Shown here in pieces: positions 1 to 6,047 of a DNA stretch of 24,322 nt. Within the stretch, counting starts at the first letter, position 1. The number at the start of each line of letters is the position of its first letter. The notes beneath the pieces were generated by a model. It did not search any database. It was given only the letters and a program-made list of their open reading frames with translations, and was not told the origin of the DNA. Source of the DNA: an uncultured Butyricicoccus sp. (GTDB lineage Bacteria; Bacillota; Clostridia; Oscillospirales; Butyricicoccaceae); assembly GCA_910584935.1 (NCBI GenBank), contig CAJUDU010000034.1, positions 1 through 24,322 of the forward strand. The letters are read 5' to 3'. The translations under genes and the position numbers were made by a program.

Positions 1-572
1 TCAGAAGATGTAACCGCCCCAAGTTGCCCCGCATCAAAACAACAGCAGCGGATAGCATCTTGTGCGCAGAGTTTTTCATATGCAGCGCCAAGCCGACGGG
101 AAAGCTGCACAGAATGCGCATTAAAAATTTCCCCAAAGGGTGAGGTTTGCAATGTCTGCCCATTGAGTGGCATCGGTGATACAACCAGTACCTGCGGCTT
201 GCCGCGCAGATTCCATATGCCAGGGCTGCGCACAATATAAATCAGGCGGCGCATTCCCTTGACCACATCCTCGACTGATAGACCCAAACGGGATTTCAGG
301 TCATTGGTACCCAGCATAATGACCACCAAATCAAGTGGATCATGGGTTTTCAGCATGATGGGAAGCTGTTCGCTGCCGCTGCTCCAGCCGTCATAGCCAT
401 CGCTATAAGCGGTGGTACGGCCATTTAAACCGCATTCAATGATTTCATATTTCTCTGCTGGAAGCAAGGTGCGCAGCAGCCCTGTATACCGGGTATCAGC
501 CGGATACCGACCTTCTGTCAGTGGGTTATAGCCCCATGTGTTGGAATCGCCAAAAAACAGGATATGTTTCAC
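1..572 (-). CDS. SGNH/GDSL-family hydrolase (arylesterase-like), 3' end outside the window
   Basis: About 190 residues are visible, read on the minus strand from a GTG at 572 with AAGGAGG 9 bases upstream; the frame is open to base 1. The N-terminus VKHILFFGDSNTWGYNP carries SGNH block I (GDS, nucleophile Ser10, with Asn in place of the usual Leu). LGTND at residues 87-91 is block III, whose Asn helps form the oxyanion hole. The last visible residues (FDAG near the edge) come just before where the catalytic Asp-x-x-His block should lie, so that block is off the window. The family hydrolyses ester bonds in small acyl or aryl esters and sugar acetates. The N-terminus resembles the Mycobacterium smegmatis arylesterase type. 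I see no signal peptide, so it is probably cytoplasmic. The substrate cannot be told from sequence. Confidence 0.85.
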   Translation of the reverse strand, partial: MKHILFFGDSNTWGYNPLTEGRYPADTRYTGLLRTLLPAEKYEIIECGLNGRTTAYSDGYDGWSSGSEQLPIMLKTHDPLDLVVIMLGTNDLKSRLGLSVEDVVKGMRRLIYIVRSPGIWNLRGKPQVLVVSPMPLNGQTLQTSPFGEIFNAHSVQLSRRLGAAYEKLCAQDAIRCCCFDAGQLGAVTSS

Positions 573-595
573 AGTACCCAACCTCCTTTTTTGTT

Positions 596-616
596 CCCTA
601 AAATGTCCTTTTAGGG
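596..616 (-). other. Leader hairpin of the SGNH hydrolase gene
   Basis: CCCTAAAA and TTTTAGGG form a perfect 8-base-pair stem with a 5-base loop. It lies between the promoter and the ribosome site of the minus-strand hydrolase gene. It has no T-run, so it may be a transcript-stabilising hairpin rather than a terminator. Confidence 0.5.
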
Positions 617-648
617 TTTGTCGGGATATGCCGAATCCCTCTAAACAT

Positions 649-677
649 AGAGTAGCGGAAATATGGCAGGAAGTCAA
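649..677 (-). promoter_or_regulatory. SigA-type promoter for the SGNH hydrolase gene
   Basis: On the minus strand TTGACT (672-677) and TACTCT (649-654) are separated by exactly 17 bases, about 75 bases upstream of the GTG start. This is a good match to the vegetative consensus. Confidence 0.65.
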
Positions 678-687
678 CATTTATAGC

Positions 688-734
688 GAAAAAAAAAGAA
701 AAAGAAGTCTGGGGGATTTGCTCTCCCAGACTTC
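688..734 (-). terminator. Intrinsic terminator of the TIGR03905-family gene
   Basis: GAAGTCTGGG (704-713) pairs perfectly with CCCAGACTTC (725-734). On the minus strand it is followed by a long T-rich tract (complement of 688-703). It lies 11 bases past the stop codon of the minus-strand gene ending at 745. Confidence 0.85.
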
Positions 735-744
735 AGTTTTTGTT

Positions 745-1008
745 TTATCCAGCAGCCTGCGCATCATAAGCGCGGCGCACAAGGGTTGCAAGTTGGTCAG
801 AACAGGAAGTCCCTTTGCCGCCGCAGTCAATGCCCTTGAACAGGCGCTCCACCTGTTCCACTGTCATGCCTTCCACAGCGCGGCTGATGGCTTCAAGGTT
901 GCCCGGGCAGCCGCCTTGGAAATGCACATTATGCAGCACATTGCCTTCCAAATCGAATGTAATCTGGCGGGAACATACGCCGTGTGGTTTGAACTGATAA
1001 TGCAACAC
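745..1008 (-). CDS. TIGR03905 family TSCPD domain protein
   Basis: A protein of 87 residues starting at GTG (1008), with AAAGGAGA 6 bases upstream. The TSCPD domain is found as a small stand-alone protein and as the C-terminal extension of vitamin B12-dependent ribonucleotide reductases; the role of the stand-alone form is unknown. Four cysteines in the family's arrangement are visible: GVCS (Cys12), GGCPGNL (Cys34), DCGG (Cys62) and TSCSDQL (Cys69), which suggests a small metal or redox site. The motif that names the domain reads TSCSD here, with Ser in place of Pro. The gene stands alone, with its own strong promoter (1041-1069) and terminator (688-734). The family assignment is confident and the function is not known. 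Confidence 0.88.
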   Translation of the reverse strand: MLHYQFKPHGVCSRQITFDLEGNVLHNVHFQGGCPGNLEAISRAVEGMTVEQVERLFKGIDCGGKGTSCSDQLATLVRRAYDAQAAG

Positions 1009-1040
1009 AGCCCATCTCCTTTAAAAAATGGTTTTTATCT

Positions 1041-1069
1041 ATTGTACGCGGACGTGGTAAAATTGTCAA
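1041..1069 (-). promoter_or_regulatory. Strong SigA promoter for the TIGR03905-family gene
   Basis: On the minus strand a perfect TTGACA (1064-1069) is followed after 17 bases by TACAAT (1041-1046), about 33 bases upstream of the GTG start. This is a near-consensus vegetative promoter. Confidence 0.85.
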
Positions 1070-1236
1070 GCATTCGGTTTGGCAATCAGCGCGGAACTAA
1101 ACCCATCGAGCATAAGTCCCAAAATCAAAAGCGTCGGCCGTCTGCGAAAAATACCATCTGTTTGTCAAAATGCGGTTTCATCAGGTTCACCGCTTTCTGT
1201 TGTGATGATTTTAACAGCAAAACCACAAAAATATCT

Positions 1237-1279
1237 AAATCAGGACAGCACCATATGGCGTGCTGTCCTGATTTTTTTT
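1237..1279 (+). terminator. Orphan intrinsic terminator upstream of gpr
   Basis: AAATCAGGACAGCA (1237-1250) pairs without mismatch with TGCTGTCCTGATTT (1261-1274) around a 10-base loop, followed by a run of eight T. No plus-strand gene precedes it. The stretch 1070-1236 is gene-free on both strands as far as I can tell, and I found no convincing plus-strand promoter there. It could end a small RNA, be an attenuator in the gpr leader, or insulate gpr. Confidence 0.8.
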
Positions 1280-1363
1280 GCCGCAGGGCAGGAGGGATAT
1301 GCTATATTGTAATAATTTTTGTATCTGCTGCAAAAACTGCTTTGAGAAAAGGAGCTGATAACT

Positions 1364-2272
1364 ATGCCATATGCCAATTCATCTTATCGCACCGACCTTG
1401 CAGTGGAATCACTGGAAATGTCCCGCCGTCAGGCACATATTGCAGACAAGCTGCCAGGCGTTCGCAGCGAGGAAAAAGAATTGGAAGGTTTTGCGCTGAC
1501 ATCGGTTGAAATACTGGATGAACATGGTGCGGAACTCATTGGGAAACCCATTGGGAAATATGAAACCCTTTCGCTGAAAGGGCTGATGCGCCGTGAAGAA
1601 GATGCGTTTCAGCGGGCGTGTCGTGCGCTTTGCGGGCTGGTGCGCGACCTGCTGCCAGAAGACGTAGCAAAGCCTGTGCTGGTCATTGGGCTTGGCAACC
1701 GCCATATCACGCCGGATGCCGTTGGACCAAGGGCATCGGATTATATCATTGCAACCCGCCATTTGGCGGCGCAGGCGCCGGAATATTTTGCTTCATGGCG
1801 TCCGGTATCCGCATTAGCGCCAGGTGTATTGGGGCAGACTGGTGTAGAAGCTGGAGAAATTATTGCCGGGCTGGTCGATACCGTACAGCCTGCGGCAGTG
1901 GTTGCAGTAGACGCACTTGCGGCAGGCAGCTTAGATCGCCTTACTTGTACGGTACAAGTGACAAACAGCGGCATTGTGCCAGGTTCCGGGGTAGAAAATG
2001 CTCGCACAGCGCTAAATCGTGAAACATTAGGCGTGCCAGTGATTGCAGTTGGCGTGCCAACAGTTGTCGATGGCGCGACTCTTGCGCATGGTTTGGCAGA
2101 GCAAGCAGGTCTGGCACATAATGCCTTGCGTGCCCCAGAACATCCAATGATTGTGACAACACGGAATATTGATAAAGAAATTTCCGATTTGTCACGTTTC
2201 ATCGGATACGCACTGAATATGGCGTTCCAGCCCGGGCTTTCCCCAGAAGATATCGACCTTTATCTGTCATAA
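1364..2272 (+). CDS. gpr: GPR germination protease (spore endopeptidase)
   Basis: GPR (peptidase family A25) degrades small acid-soluble DNA-binding proteins when the spore germinates. It is made as a zymogen in the forespore and cuts off its own short propeptide. The protein has 302 residues, typical of clostridial members and shorter than the ~370 of Bacillus. The N-terminal RTDLAVES segment is the propeptide region and resembles the SASP cleavage context. GLGNRHITPDAVGP (109-122) and AVDALAA contain Asp118 and Asp183. Their spacing of 65 matches the two essential aspartates described in Bacillus GPR (about 127 and 193), so both catalytic residues appear intact. GAGAAAAGGAG precedes the ATG. 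spoIIP follows after 57 bases, an arrangement also seen in Bacillus. No clear SigF or SigG promoter could be picked out. An extended -10-like TGCTATATT lies near 1300. Confidence 0.96.
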   Translation: MPYANSSYRTDLAVESLEMSRRQAHIADKLPGVRSEEKELEGFALTSVEILDEHGAELIGKPIGKYETLSLKGLMRREEDAFQRACRALCGLVRDLLPEDVAKPVLVIGLGNRHITPDAVGPRASDYIIATRHLAAQAPEYFASWRPVSALAPGVLGQTGVEAGEIIAGLVDTVQPAAVVAVDALAAGSLDRLTCTVQVTNSGIVPGSGVENARTALNRETLGVPVIAVGVPTVVDGATLAHGLAEQAGLAHNALRAPEHPMIVTTRNIDKEISDLSRFIGYALNMAFQPGLSPEDIDLYLS

Positions 2273-2295
2273 CCGCGCGGGGGTTGCCATACAAT
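2266..2295 (+). promoter_or_regulatory. Candidate SigE promoter for spoIIP
   Basis: CATACAAT (2288-2295) is a full match to the SigE -10 consensus, and GTCATAAC (2266-2273) lies 14 bases before it, close to the SigE -35 element. It overlaps the gpr stop codon and sits about 35 bases before the spoIIP ATG. spoIIP is mother-cell (SigE) expressed in Bacillus subtilis, which fits. No SigA-like -35 is present at the right distance. Confidence 0.65.
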
Positions 2296-2329
2296 AGGGA
2301 TATCATCAGAATGCAGAGGGGGCGGAATT

Positions 2330-3400
2330 ATGAAACGACATCCAGCACGCCGCGGCAGGGCACGCAGCGGCGTTGCCGTCCCTGCATTTTTGTGCTTATT
2401 ATTTGCGGCGATGCTATTGCTGTGCAGTCAAGCGGGTGGGGAACAGTTTGCGTGGGAACTGTTGGAACGGCTTACGGAAAATAAGTATTTTGTTTCTGGG
2501 GTGCTTGCCTTGGAAACTGGGCAATATCCTGCACAGCAAGCAGTGCATACGCCGCATACCGCAGGGATTGGACTGGAAGCAACTGAAGAAGATTTGGTGG
2601 AAACCGAAACTGCAATGGAAAACGCTGGGCTGGAACCGGCAAGCACAGCGGTTTCACTTAACAAAGCAGATAAAGCTGTGACAGTAAACAACCAATCCGG
2701 ATTAGATTTTGATTTAGAAGCCATGCTGGCATCACCAAAACGCTTGTCAGCGGGGCAGGATGGCCCACAGGTGCTTGTATACCATACCCATGCCACAGAA
2801 GCATATACACAAGCGGATGGGGATACATACACATCTTCTGGCGATGTGCGGACAACGGATACGGAAAAGAATGTTGTACGGGTGGGCACAGAACTTTGTA
2901 AAGTGCTGGAGGATCGAGGGATAAAAACTGTGCATCTAATGGATTTGAATGATTATCCCGCGTATAATGGGTCTTATGGGCGTTCGCTGGAAAATGTGAA
3001 GGCAGCACTCAAAAAATATCCGACAGTTCAAATGACAATTGATGTCCATCGGGATGCGATTTTAGCGGATGATGGCACAAAATATAAAGTTTCTACCGAG
3101 CAGAATGGAAAAACCATGGCACAGCTTATGTTGGTAATGGGCACAAATGGCAGTGGGTTGGAGTTTGACAATTGGAAAACGCATTTGAATTATGCTGTGA
3201 CATTACAGGCGGCACTGAATGAAACATATCCAGGGTTAATGCGTCCAATCAACCTGCGCAAACAGCGGTTTAACCTGCATTTGACCAAAGGGTCAATTTT
3301 GTTGGAGGTCGGCTCGTCTGGTAACACATTACAGGAGGCGCTTGCCGCAATCCGGCTGTTTGGCAATACATTAGCAACCCAGTTAGGGGCGCCGCAATAA
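2330..3400 (+). CDS. spoIIP: Stage II sporulation protein P (SpoIIP), peptidoglycan amidase/endopeptidase of engulfment
   Basis: SpoIIP is a membrane-anchored cell-wall hydrolase. With SpoIID and SpoIIM it thins the septal wall and drives engulfment of the forespore. The protein has 356 residues, with a basic N-terminus and one membrane segment at about 14-33, a variable linker to about 140, then the SpoIIP domain. The zinc/catalytic motifs are intact: YHTHATEAY (His152, His154, Glu157), IDVHRDA (His240) and LEVGSSGNT (Glu326). The start ATG follows GAGGGGGCGGA. It lies 57 bases after gpr, with its own SigE-like promoter at the gpr stop. spoIID and spoIIM are not in the window. Confidence 0.96.
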   Translation: MKRHPARRGRARSGVAVPAFLCLLFAAMLLLCSQAGGEQFAWELLERLTENKYFVSGVLALETGQYPAQQAVHTPHTAGIGLEATEEDLVETETAMENAGLEPASTAVSLNKADKAVTVNNQSGLDFDLEAMLASPKRLSAGQDGPQVLVYHTHATEAYTQADGDTYTSSGDVRTTDTEKNVVRVGTELCKVLEDRGIKTVHLMDLNDYPAYNGSYGRSLENVKAALKKYPTVQMTIDVHRDAILADDGTKYKVSTEQNGKTMAQLMLVMGTNGSGLEFDNWKTHLNYAVTLQAALNETYPGLMRPINLRKQRFNLHLTKGSILLEVGSSGNTLQEALAAIRLFGNTLATQLGAPQ

Positions 3401-3407
3401 ATGCAAA

Positions 3408-3436
3408 GAAGGCACAGCGATAAACGCTGTGCCTTC
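3408..3436. terminator. Hairpin between convergent spoIIP and bioY
   Basis: GAAGGCACAGCG (3408-3419) and CGCTGTGCCTTC (3425-3436) form a perfect 12-base-pair stem with a 5-base loop. It sits between the two converging stop codons, but neither side has a real T-run. It is probably a weak bidirectional terminator or a 3'-end stabiliser. Confidence 0.6.
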
Positions 3437-3468
3437 AAAGGTTCCCATTGCAGAAGGGATCATATATG

Positions 3469-4008
3469 TTATGAATGATTTGGGGATAAATGCAGCAGGC
3501 GGGTGATACCAATGCGCCATACCAAGCAGGAAGCAAGGGCAACTTTTAAAGCGTCCCCTGGCAGGTATGGCAGCACACACATAGACAATGCTGCAGTAAG
3601 GGTCGTTTGATTTAAAAAGATAAACCAAATGGTGCCAAAAATATAATATGCGACAGCGCCAGCAACCATAGATACGGGCACAATCCAGCGGGTATGAATA
3701 TGGGATACCAATGCGCCAACAATAGCAGCAGCGACAAGGTAACCAATGAGATAGCCGCCAGTGGGACCGGCTAGTACCTGCAAACCGCCGCGGAATCCTG
3801 CGAAAACAGGTGCGCCAACCATACCCAAAAGCAGGTAGACAAGCTGGGCGGCGGTGCCCCATTTGGCGCCGAGTAAAGCGCCAGATAGGAATACGGCAAG
3901 CGTTGCAAGGGAAATTGGAATTTGCCATGGGGTTGGGATTGCGATTTGACTGCATACCGCGGTAAGCGCGGCAAAAAGCGCGGTATAACAAAGCTGTCTG
4001 GTTTTCAT
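3469..4008 (-). CDS. bioY: BioY biotin transporter, substrate-binding S component of an ECF transporter
   Basis: BioY binds biotin in the membrane and works with the shared ECF energising module (EcfA, EcfA', EcfT), which is not encoded here. The protein has 179 residues, with about six hydrophobic segments from residue 8 to the C-terminus. The BioY signatures are IPIPTPWQIP-like (here IAIPTPWQIPISL, residues 23-35), the GALLG..WG..AQLVYLLLGMVGAPVF region, and GPTGGYLIGYLVAA, the conserved biotin-binding loop region. The ATG at 4008 follows AAGGAGA with 8-base spacing. The promoter at 4062-4090 and the adjacent palindrome resembling a BirA box suggest repression when biotin is plentiful. The gene is monocistronic, with no biotin synthesis genes nearby, so the cell may depend on uptake; that last point is inference. 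Confidence 0.94.
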   Translation of the reverse strand: MKTRQLCYTALFAALTAVCSQIAIPTPWQIPISLATLAVFLSGALLGAKWGTAAQLVYLLLGMVGAPVFAGFRGGLQVLAGPTGGYLIGYLVAAAIVGALVSHIHTRWIVPVSMVAGAVAYYIFGTIWFIFLNQTTLTAALSMCVLPYLPGDALKVALASCLVWRIGITRLLHLSPNHS

Positions 4009-4024
4009 GCGGGATAATCTCCTT

Positions 4025-4056
4025 GTGTAAACTTGTTTGATGAATTTGCTTTACAA
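4025..4056 (-). promoter_or_regulatory. Candidate BirA operator upstream of bioY
   Basis: On the minus strand TTGTAAAG (4049-4056) and GTTTACAC (4025-4032) form inverted arms 16 bases apart, like known BirA operators (TTGTAAAC...GTTTACAA type). It starts 5 bases downstream of the -10 box, so a bound repressor would cover the transcription start. A further GTTTACAC copy lies between the -35 and -10 boxes (4074-4081). Reading it as a BirA site rests on similarity to known operators. Confidence 0.65.
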
Positions 4057-4061
4057 TTTGC

Positions 4062-4090
4062 AGTATAACACAGGTGTAAACATAAGTCAA
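4062..4090 (-). promoter_or_regulatory. SigA promoter of bioY
   Basis: On the minus strand TTGACT (4085-4090), 17 bases, then TATACT (4062-4067). It lies about 54 bases before the bioY ATG. Confidence 0.75.
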
Positions 4091-4255
4091 GAATAAGGTT
4101 GACACATGGACTAAGTTTTTAGCTGTAAGCTGTGATTCGCCTGCCAAATCAAGTCATGAACAGTTGTGGGTGATATAAATCCTCCAGGGTGCCTGATTTT
4201 TAGGACGCTGCAGCGAATGGCAAAATTGATTTCCGCGCAGGATTTATGAAAAGAA
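4091..4255. other. Gene-free stretch between the bioY and SMI1 promoters
   Basis: No protein-like open frame, hairpin terminator or known RNA motif is seen here on either strand. Only the two divergent promoters at its edges can be supported. Confidence 0.5.
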
Positions 4256-4285
4256 TTGAAAGGATATTGCGCTTTATGGTATAAT
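4256..4285 (+). promoter_or_regulatory. SigA promoter (extended -10) of the SMI1/KNR4 gene
   Basis: TTGAAA (4256-4261), 18 bases, then a perfect TATAAT (4280-4285) preceded by TGG (extended -10). It is about 40 bases upstream of the chosen ATG, which rules out the longer frame beginning at 4256. Confidence 0.75.
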
Positions 4286-4324
4286 AATAAAATCAATATA
4301 TCAGGCAGTTGCGGGAGGGGAAAT

Positions 4325-5011
4325 ATGGATCAGTCAACACAGTATGATGAGCGCATTGCCCGTATTATGGCGAAAATTGAAGCGATGAAAGACAAAAAGT
4401 TTTCGATTACCTGTGGGCAATGGCCGCCGGTTTGGGATGCGCCATGCAGTGAAGAAGAAGTCACCGCGTTTGAAACAGAAAAAGGGATACAGCTTCCGGC
4501 AGATTACCGTCGGTTTGTTACCACTGTTGCTGCTTCAGGGAGTCAGCCTTTTTATGGGCTGCTGCCGCTTCAAAAACAAGAAGGTGTTCCGGAACAGCCA
4601 TTCCCTTACACATTAGAGCACATCGTTTATTTTTTGTATATGACAGAGGAGGAAATAGATGCGTTTTATGGCGATGACGATGAGGACGGTCCCTTTGCCG
4701 ATGATTATGGGCTAATCGCATTATGTACAGAAGGCTGCGGGATGGACAGCGTTTTGGTGGTGAACAGCAAAGATCCGGATACTTATGGTACAGTCTGGTT
4801 TTATGACTTTGCCAATGATTGTGGCATGATTCCCATGCGGGACAAAGAAACAGGCAAGCCTTTTCATTTTCTGGATTGGCTGGAATATTGGGCAGACCGG
4901 ACGGCAGGTTTGAAACATAATGAATATTTCAGTTTTTCAGAAACAATCCAGTTGCCGGAAGCGCCGGATAACCCGGATATTATGGGGCGGAAAATGGGTT
5001 GGATTGAATGA
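4325..5011 (+). CDS. SMI1/KNR4 (SUKH) family protein
   Basis: A protein of 228 residues. The ATG at 4325 follows GGGAGGGG and lies downstream of the promoter. SUKH-fold features are visible: the lead-in WPPVWDAPCSEEEVTAFE, then LPADYRRFV (the helix and loop typical of SMI1/KNR4 N-termini), GLLPL, an acidic stretch with repeated Asp and Glu around residues 112-128, and FLDWLEYWADR near the C-terminus. The predicted protein is soluble and cytoplasmic. Bacterial SUKH proteins often act as immunity proteins that neutralise polymorphic or contact-dependent toxins. No toxin or secretion gene is adjacent, so a housekeeping or orphan immunity role cannot be distinguished. It is monocistronic and ends at a strong shared terminator. 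Confidence 0.85.
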   Translation: MDQSTQYDERIARIMAKIEAMKDKKFSITCGQWPPVWDAPCSEEEVTAFETEKGIQLPADYRRFVTTVAASGSQPFYGLLPLQKQEGVPEQPFPYTLEHIVYFLYMTEEEIDAFYGDDDEDGPFADDYGLIALCTEGCGMDSVLVVNSKDPDTYGTVWFYDFANDCGMIPMRDKETGKPFHFLDWLEYWADRTAGLKHNEYFSFSETIQLPEAPDNPDIMGRKMGWIE

Positions 5012-5036
5012 ATGGGGAGATAAATTCGGGGCAGTA

Positions 5037-5082
5037 AAAAAGGCAGGCGCTGTGCCAGCAATAGCACAGCGCCTGCTTTTGT
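5037..5082. terminator. Bidirectional intrinsic terminator
   Basis: GCAGGCGCTGTGC (5043-5055) and GCACAGCGCCTGC (5064-5076) form a perfect 13-base-pair stem with an 8-base loop. TTTTGTT follows on the plus strand and a six-T run on the minus strand, so it can end both the SMI1 gene and spoVAC. Confidence 0.9.
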
Positions 5083-5525
5083 TACGCGATAGGGAAAAAG
5101 AATAGGATGAGACCATAAATAATGCTTGCGGAAATGCCATATACTAATACAGGACCAGCAATGGTAAACAGTTTTGCGGCAAGCCCAAGTACAAGCCCTT
5201 CACTTTTGAATTCCATCGCTGGGGAAACAATTGCGTTCGCAAAACCAGTGATGGGGACGATGGTACCCGCGCCAGCGTGTTTTGCCAATTTGTCATATAA
5301 ATGCAGACCCGTCAGCAATGCACCAAGGAATACCATGGTAATTGCTGTGGCAGCGCCGCTCATTTCGGTGTCCAGCCCGCGCCCTTTGTAAAAAGTGGAT
5401 ACCACTTCGCCAATCACACAGATAAGCCCGCCAATCAGCCCTGCCCAAAGCATATCACGGGCAAGTGGGGAATTTGGCGATTCTTTTTGCAGCATATCTT
5501 GATATTCTGCACGGCTCAGTTTCAT
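5082..5525 (-). CDS. spoVAC: Stage V sporulation protein AC (SpoVAC)
   Basis: SpoVAC is an inner-membrane protein of the spore. It is part of the SpoVA channel that moves dipicolinic acid into the forespore and releases it at germination, and it has been described as a mechanosensitive channel. The protein has 147 residues with about four to five membrane segments. Motifs: KLSRAEYQDML at the N-terminus, GGLICVIGEV, TMVFLGALLTGLHLYD, and the family hallmark GAGTIVPITGFANAIVSPA. I chose the ATG at 5525 (GGAAAGGGGGTG upstream, MKLSRAEYQ start typical of the family) over a longer reading to 5621. spoVAD and spoVAEb, usually adjacent, are missing here. The gene is divergent from dacF. No SigG promoter could be assigned with confidence. 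Confidence 0.92.
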   Translation of the reverse strand: MKLSRAEYQDMLQKESPNSPLARDMLWAGLIGGLICVIGEVVSTFYKGRGLDTEMSGAATAITMVFLGALLTGLHLYDKLAKHAGAGTIVPITGFANAIVSPAMEFKSEGLVLGLAAKLFTIAGPVLVYGISASIIYGLILFFFPIA

Positions 5526-5694
5526 GAAATGACACCCCCTTTCCAAGTTTTGGATATCTATATGATAAACGTCTGCAATAAGCAGGCGGTTGTTTTGCTG
5601 AAAGTATGCCCGCGACAGCAAAGGTTTATGTGTGAAAGAGTTGGCAGATATAGGACGGCAAAGGGATTGTTTTTATTTTGTTAACAATGCCCTA

Positions 5695-5723
5695 TGGAAA
5701 AGGATGCAGGTTTCCGGTATAAT
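5695..5723 (+). promoter_or_regulatory. Probable promoter of the small-protein/dacF operon
   Basis: A perfect TATAAT (5718-5723) is preceded at 17 bases by TGGAAA (5695-5700). It sits about 75 bases upstream of the small gene starting at 5799. The -35 is weak. Confidence 0.55.
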
Positions 5724-5798
5724 GGATATTGTATTTATGCTTATCAGTATGGGCTTGCACAAGTTGGCTCATTTTTCCATATTTATGGAGGTTTTGTT

Positions 5799-6047
5799 AT
5801 GTTCAGGATATTTGGCAACCGGCATCTTTTCCGGCGGGATATTGAACCGCGCTGCGCTTATTGTGTGCGCGCCAATGCAATTGATGCGCAAAGTATGTCT
5901 TGCCGCAAACGCGGTATTGTGCCGCGGGAAGGCAGTTGCCGTGCGTTCCGCTATGACCCACTTTGCCGCATACCGCCCAAACCAGCCGTATTGCGCGGCA
6001 CGTTCACAGATGCGGATTTCCAATTGGAGGAATATCATGAGGATTGA
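5799..6047 (+). CDS. Small four-cysteine protein preceding dacF
   Basis: A protein of 82 residues, with ATG at 5799 and TGGAGG 7 bases upstream. It overlaps the first 11 bases of dacF, so translation is probably coupled. The sequence looks protein-like and not a shadow. CAYC (Cys19, Cys22), SCRKRG (Cys35) and SCRAF (Cys47) form a CX2C-X12-C-X11-C pattern that could bind zinc. Then FRYDPL followed by PPKPAVL (residues 50-65) and an acidic tail. I recall similar short proteins with CxxC, RxGxV, SCRxFxYDPLxRxPPKP in other Clostridia, annotated as hypothetical; that is from memory and was not searched. There is no membrane segment. The function is unknown. A longer frame from 5694 exists but lacks a ribosome site. 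Confidence 0.75.
   Translation: MFRIFGNRHLFRRDIEPRCAYCVRANAIDAQSMSCRKRGIVPREGSCRAFRYDPLCRIPPKPAVLRGTFTDADFQLEEYHED

Noticed and set aside
538..1509. Long plus-strand open frame (323 codons) across the first genes
   Set aside because: It runs antisense to the TIGR03905 gene and through two terminators and two promoters. The composition is not protein-like and there is no ribosome site.
3383..4147. 254-codon minus-strand frame overlapping bioY
   Set aside because: It is a shadow of bioY in another frame. The bioY frame has all family motifs, and this one covers the promoter and operator.
5632..6036. In-frame extension of dacF upstream to 5632
   Set aside because: The signal peptide begins at 6037 with a ribosome site just before it. 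The extension overlaps the promoter and the small-protein gene, whose frame looks more protein-like.
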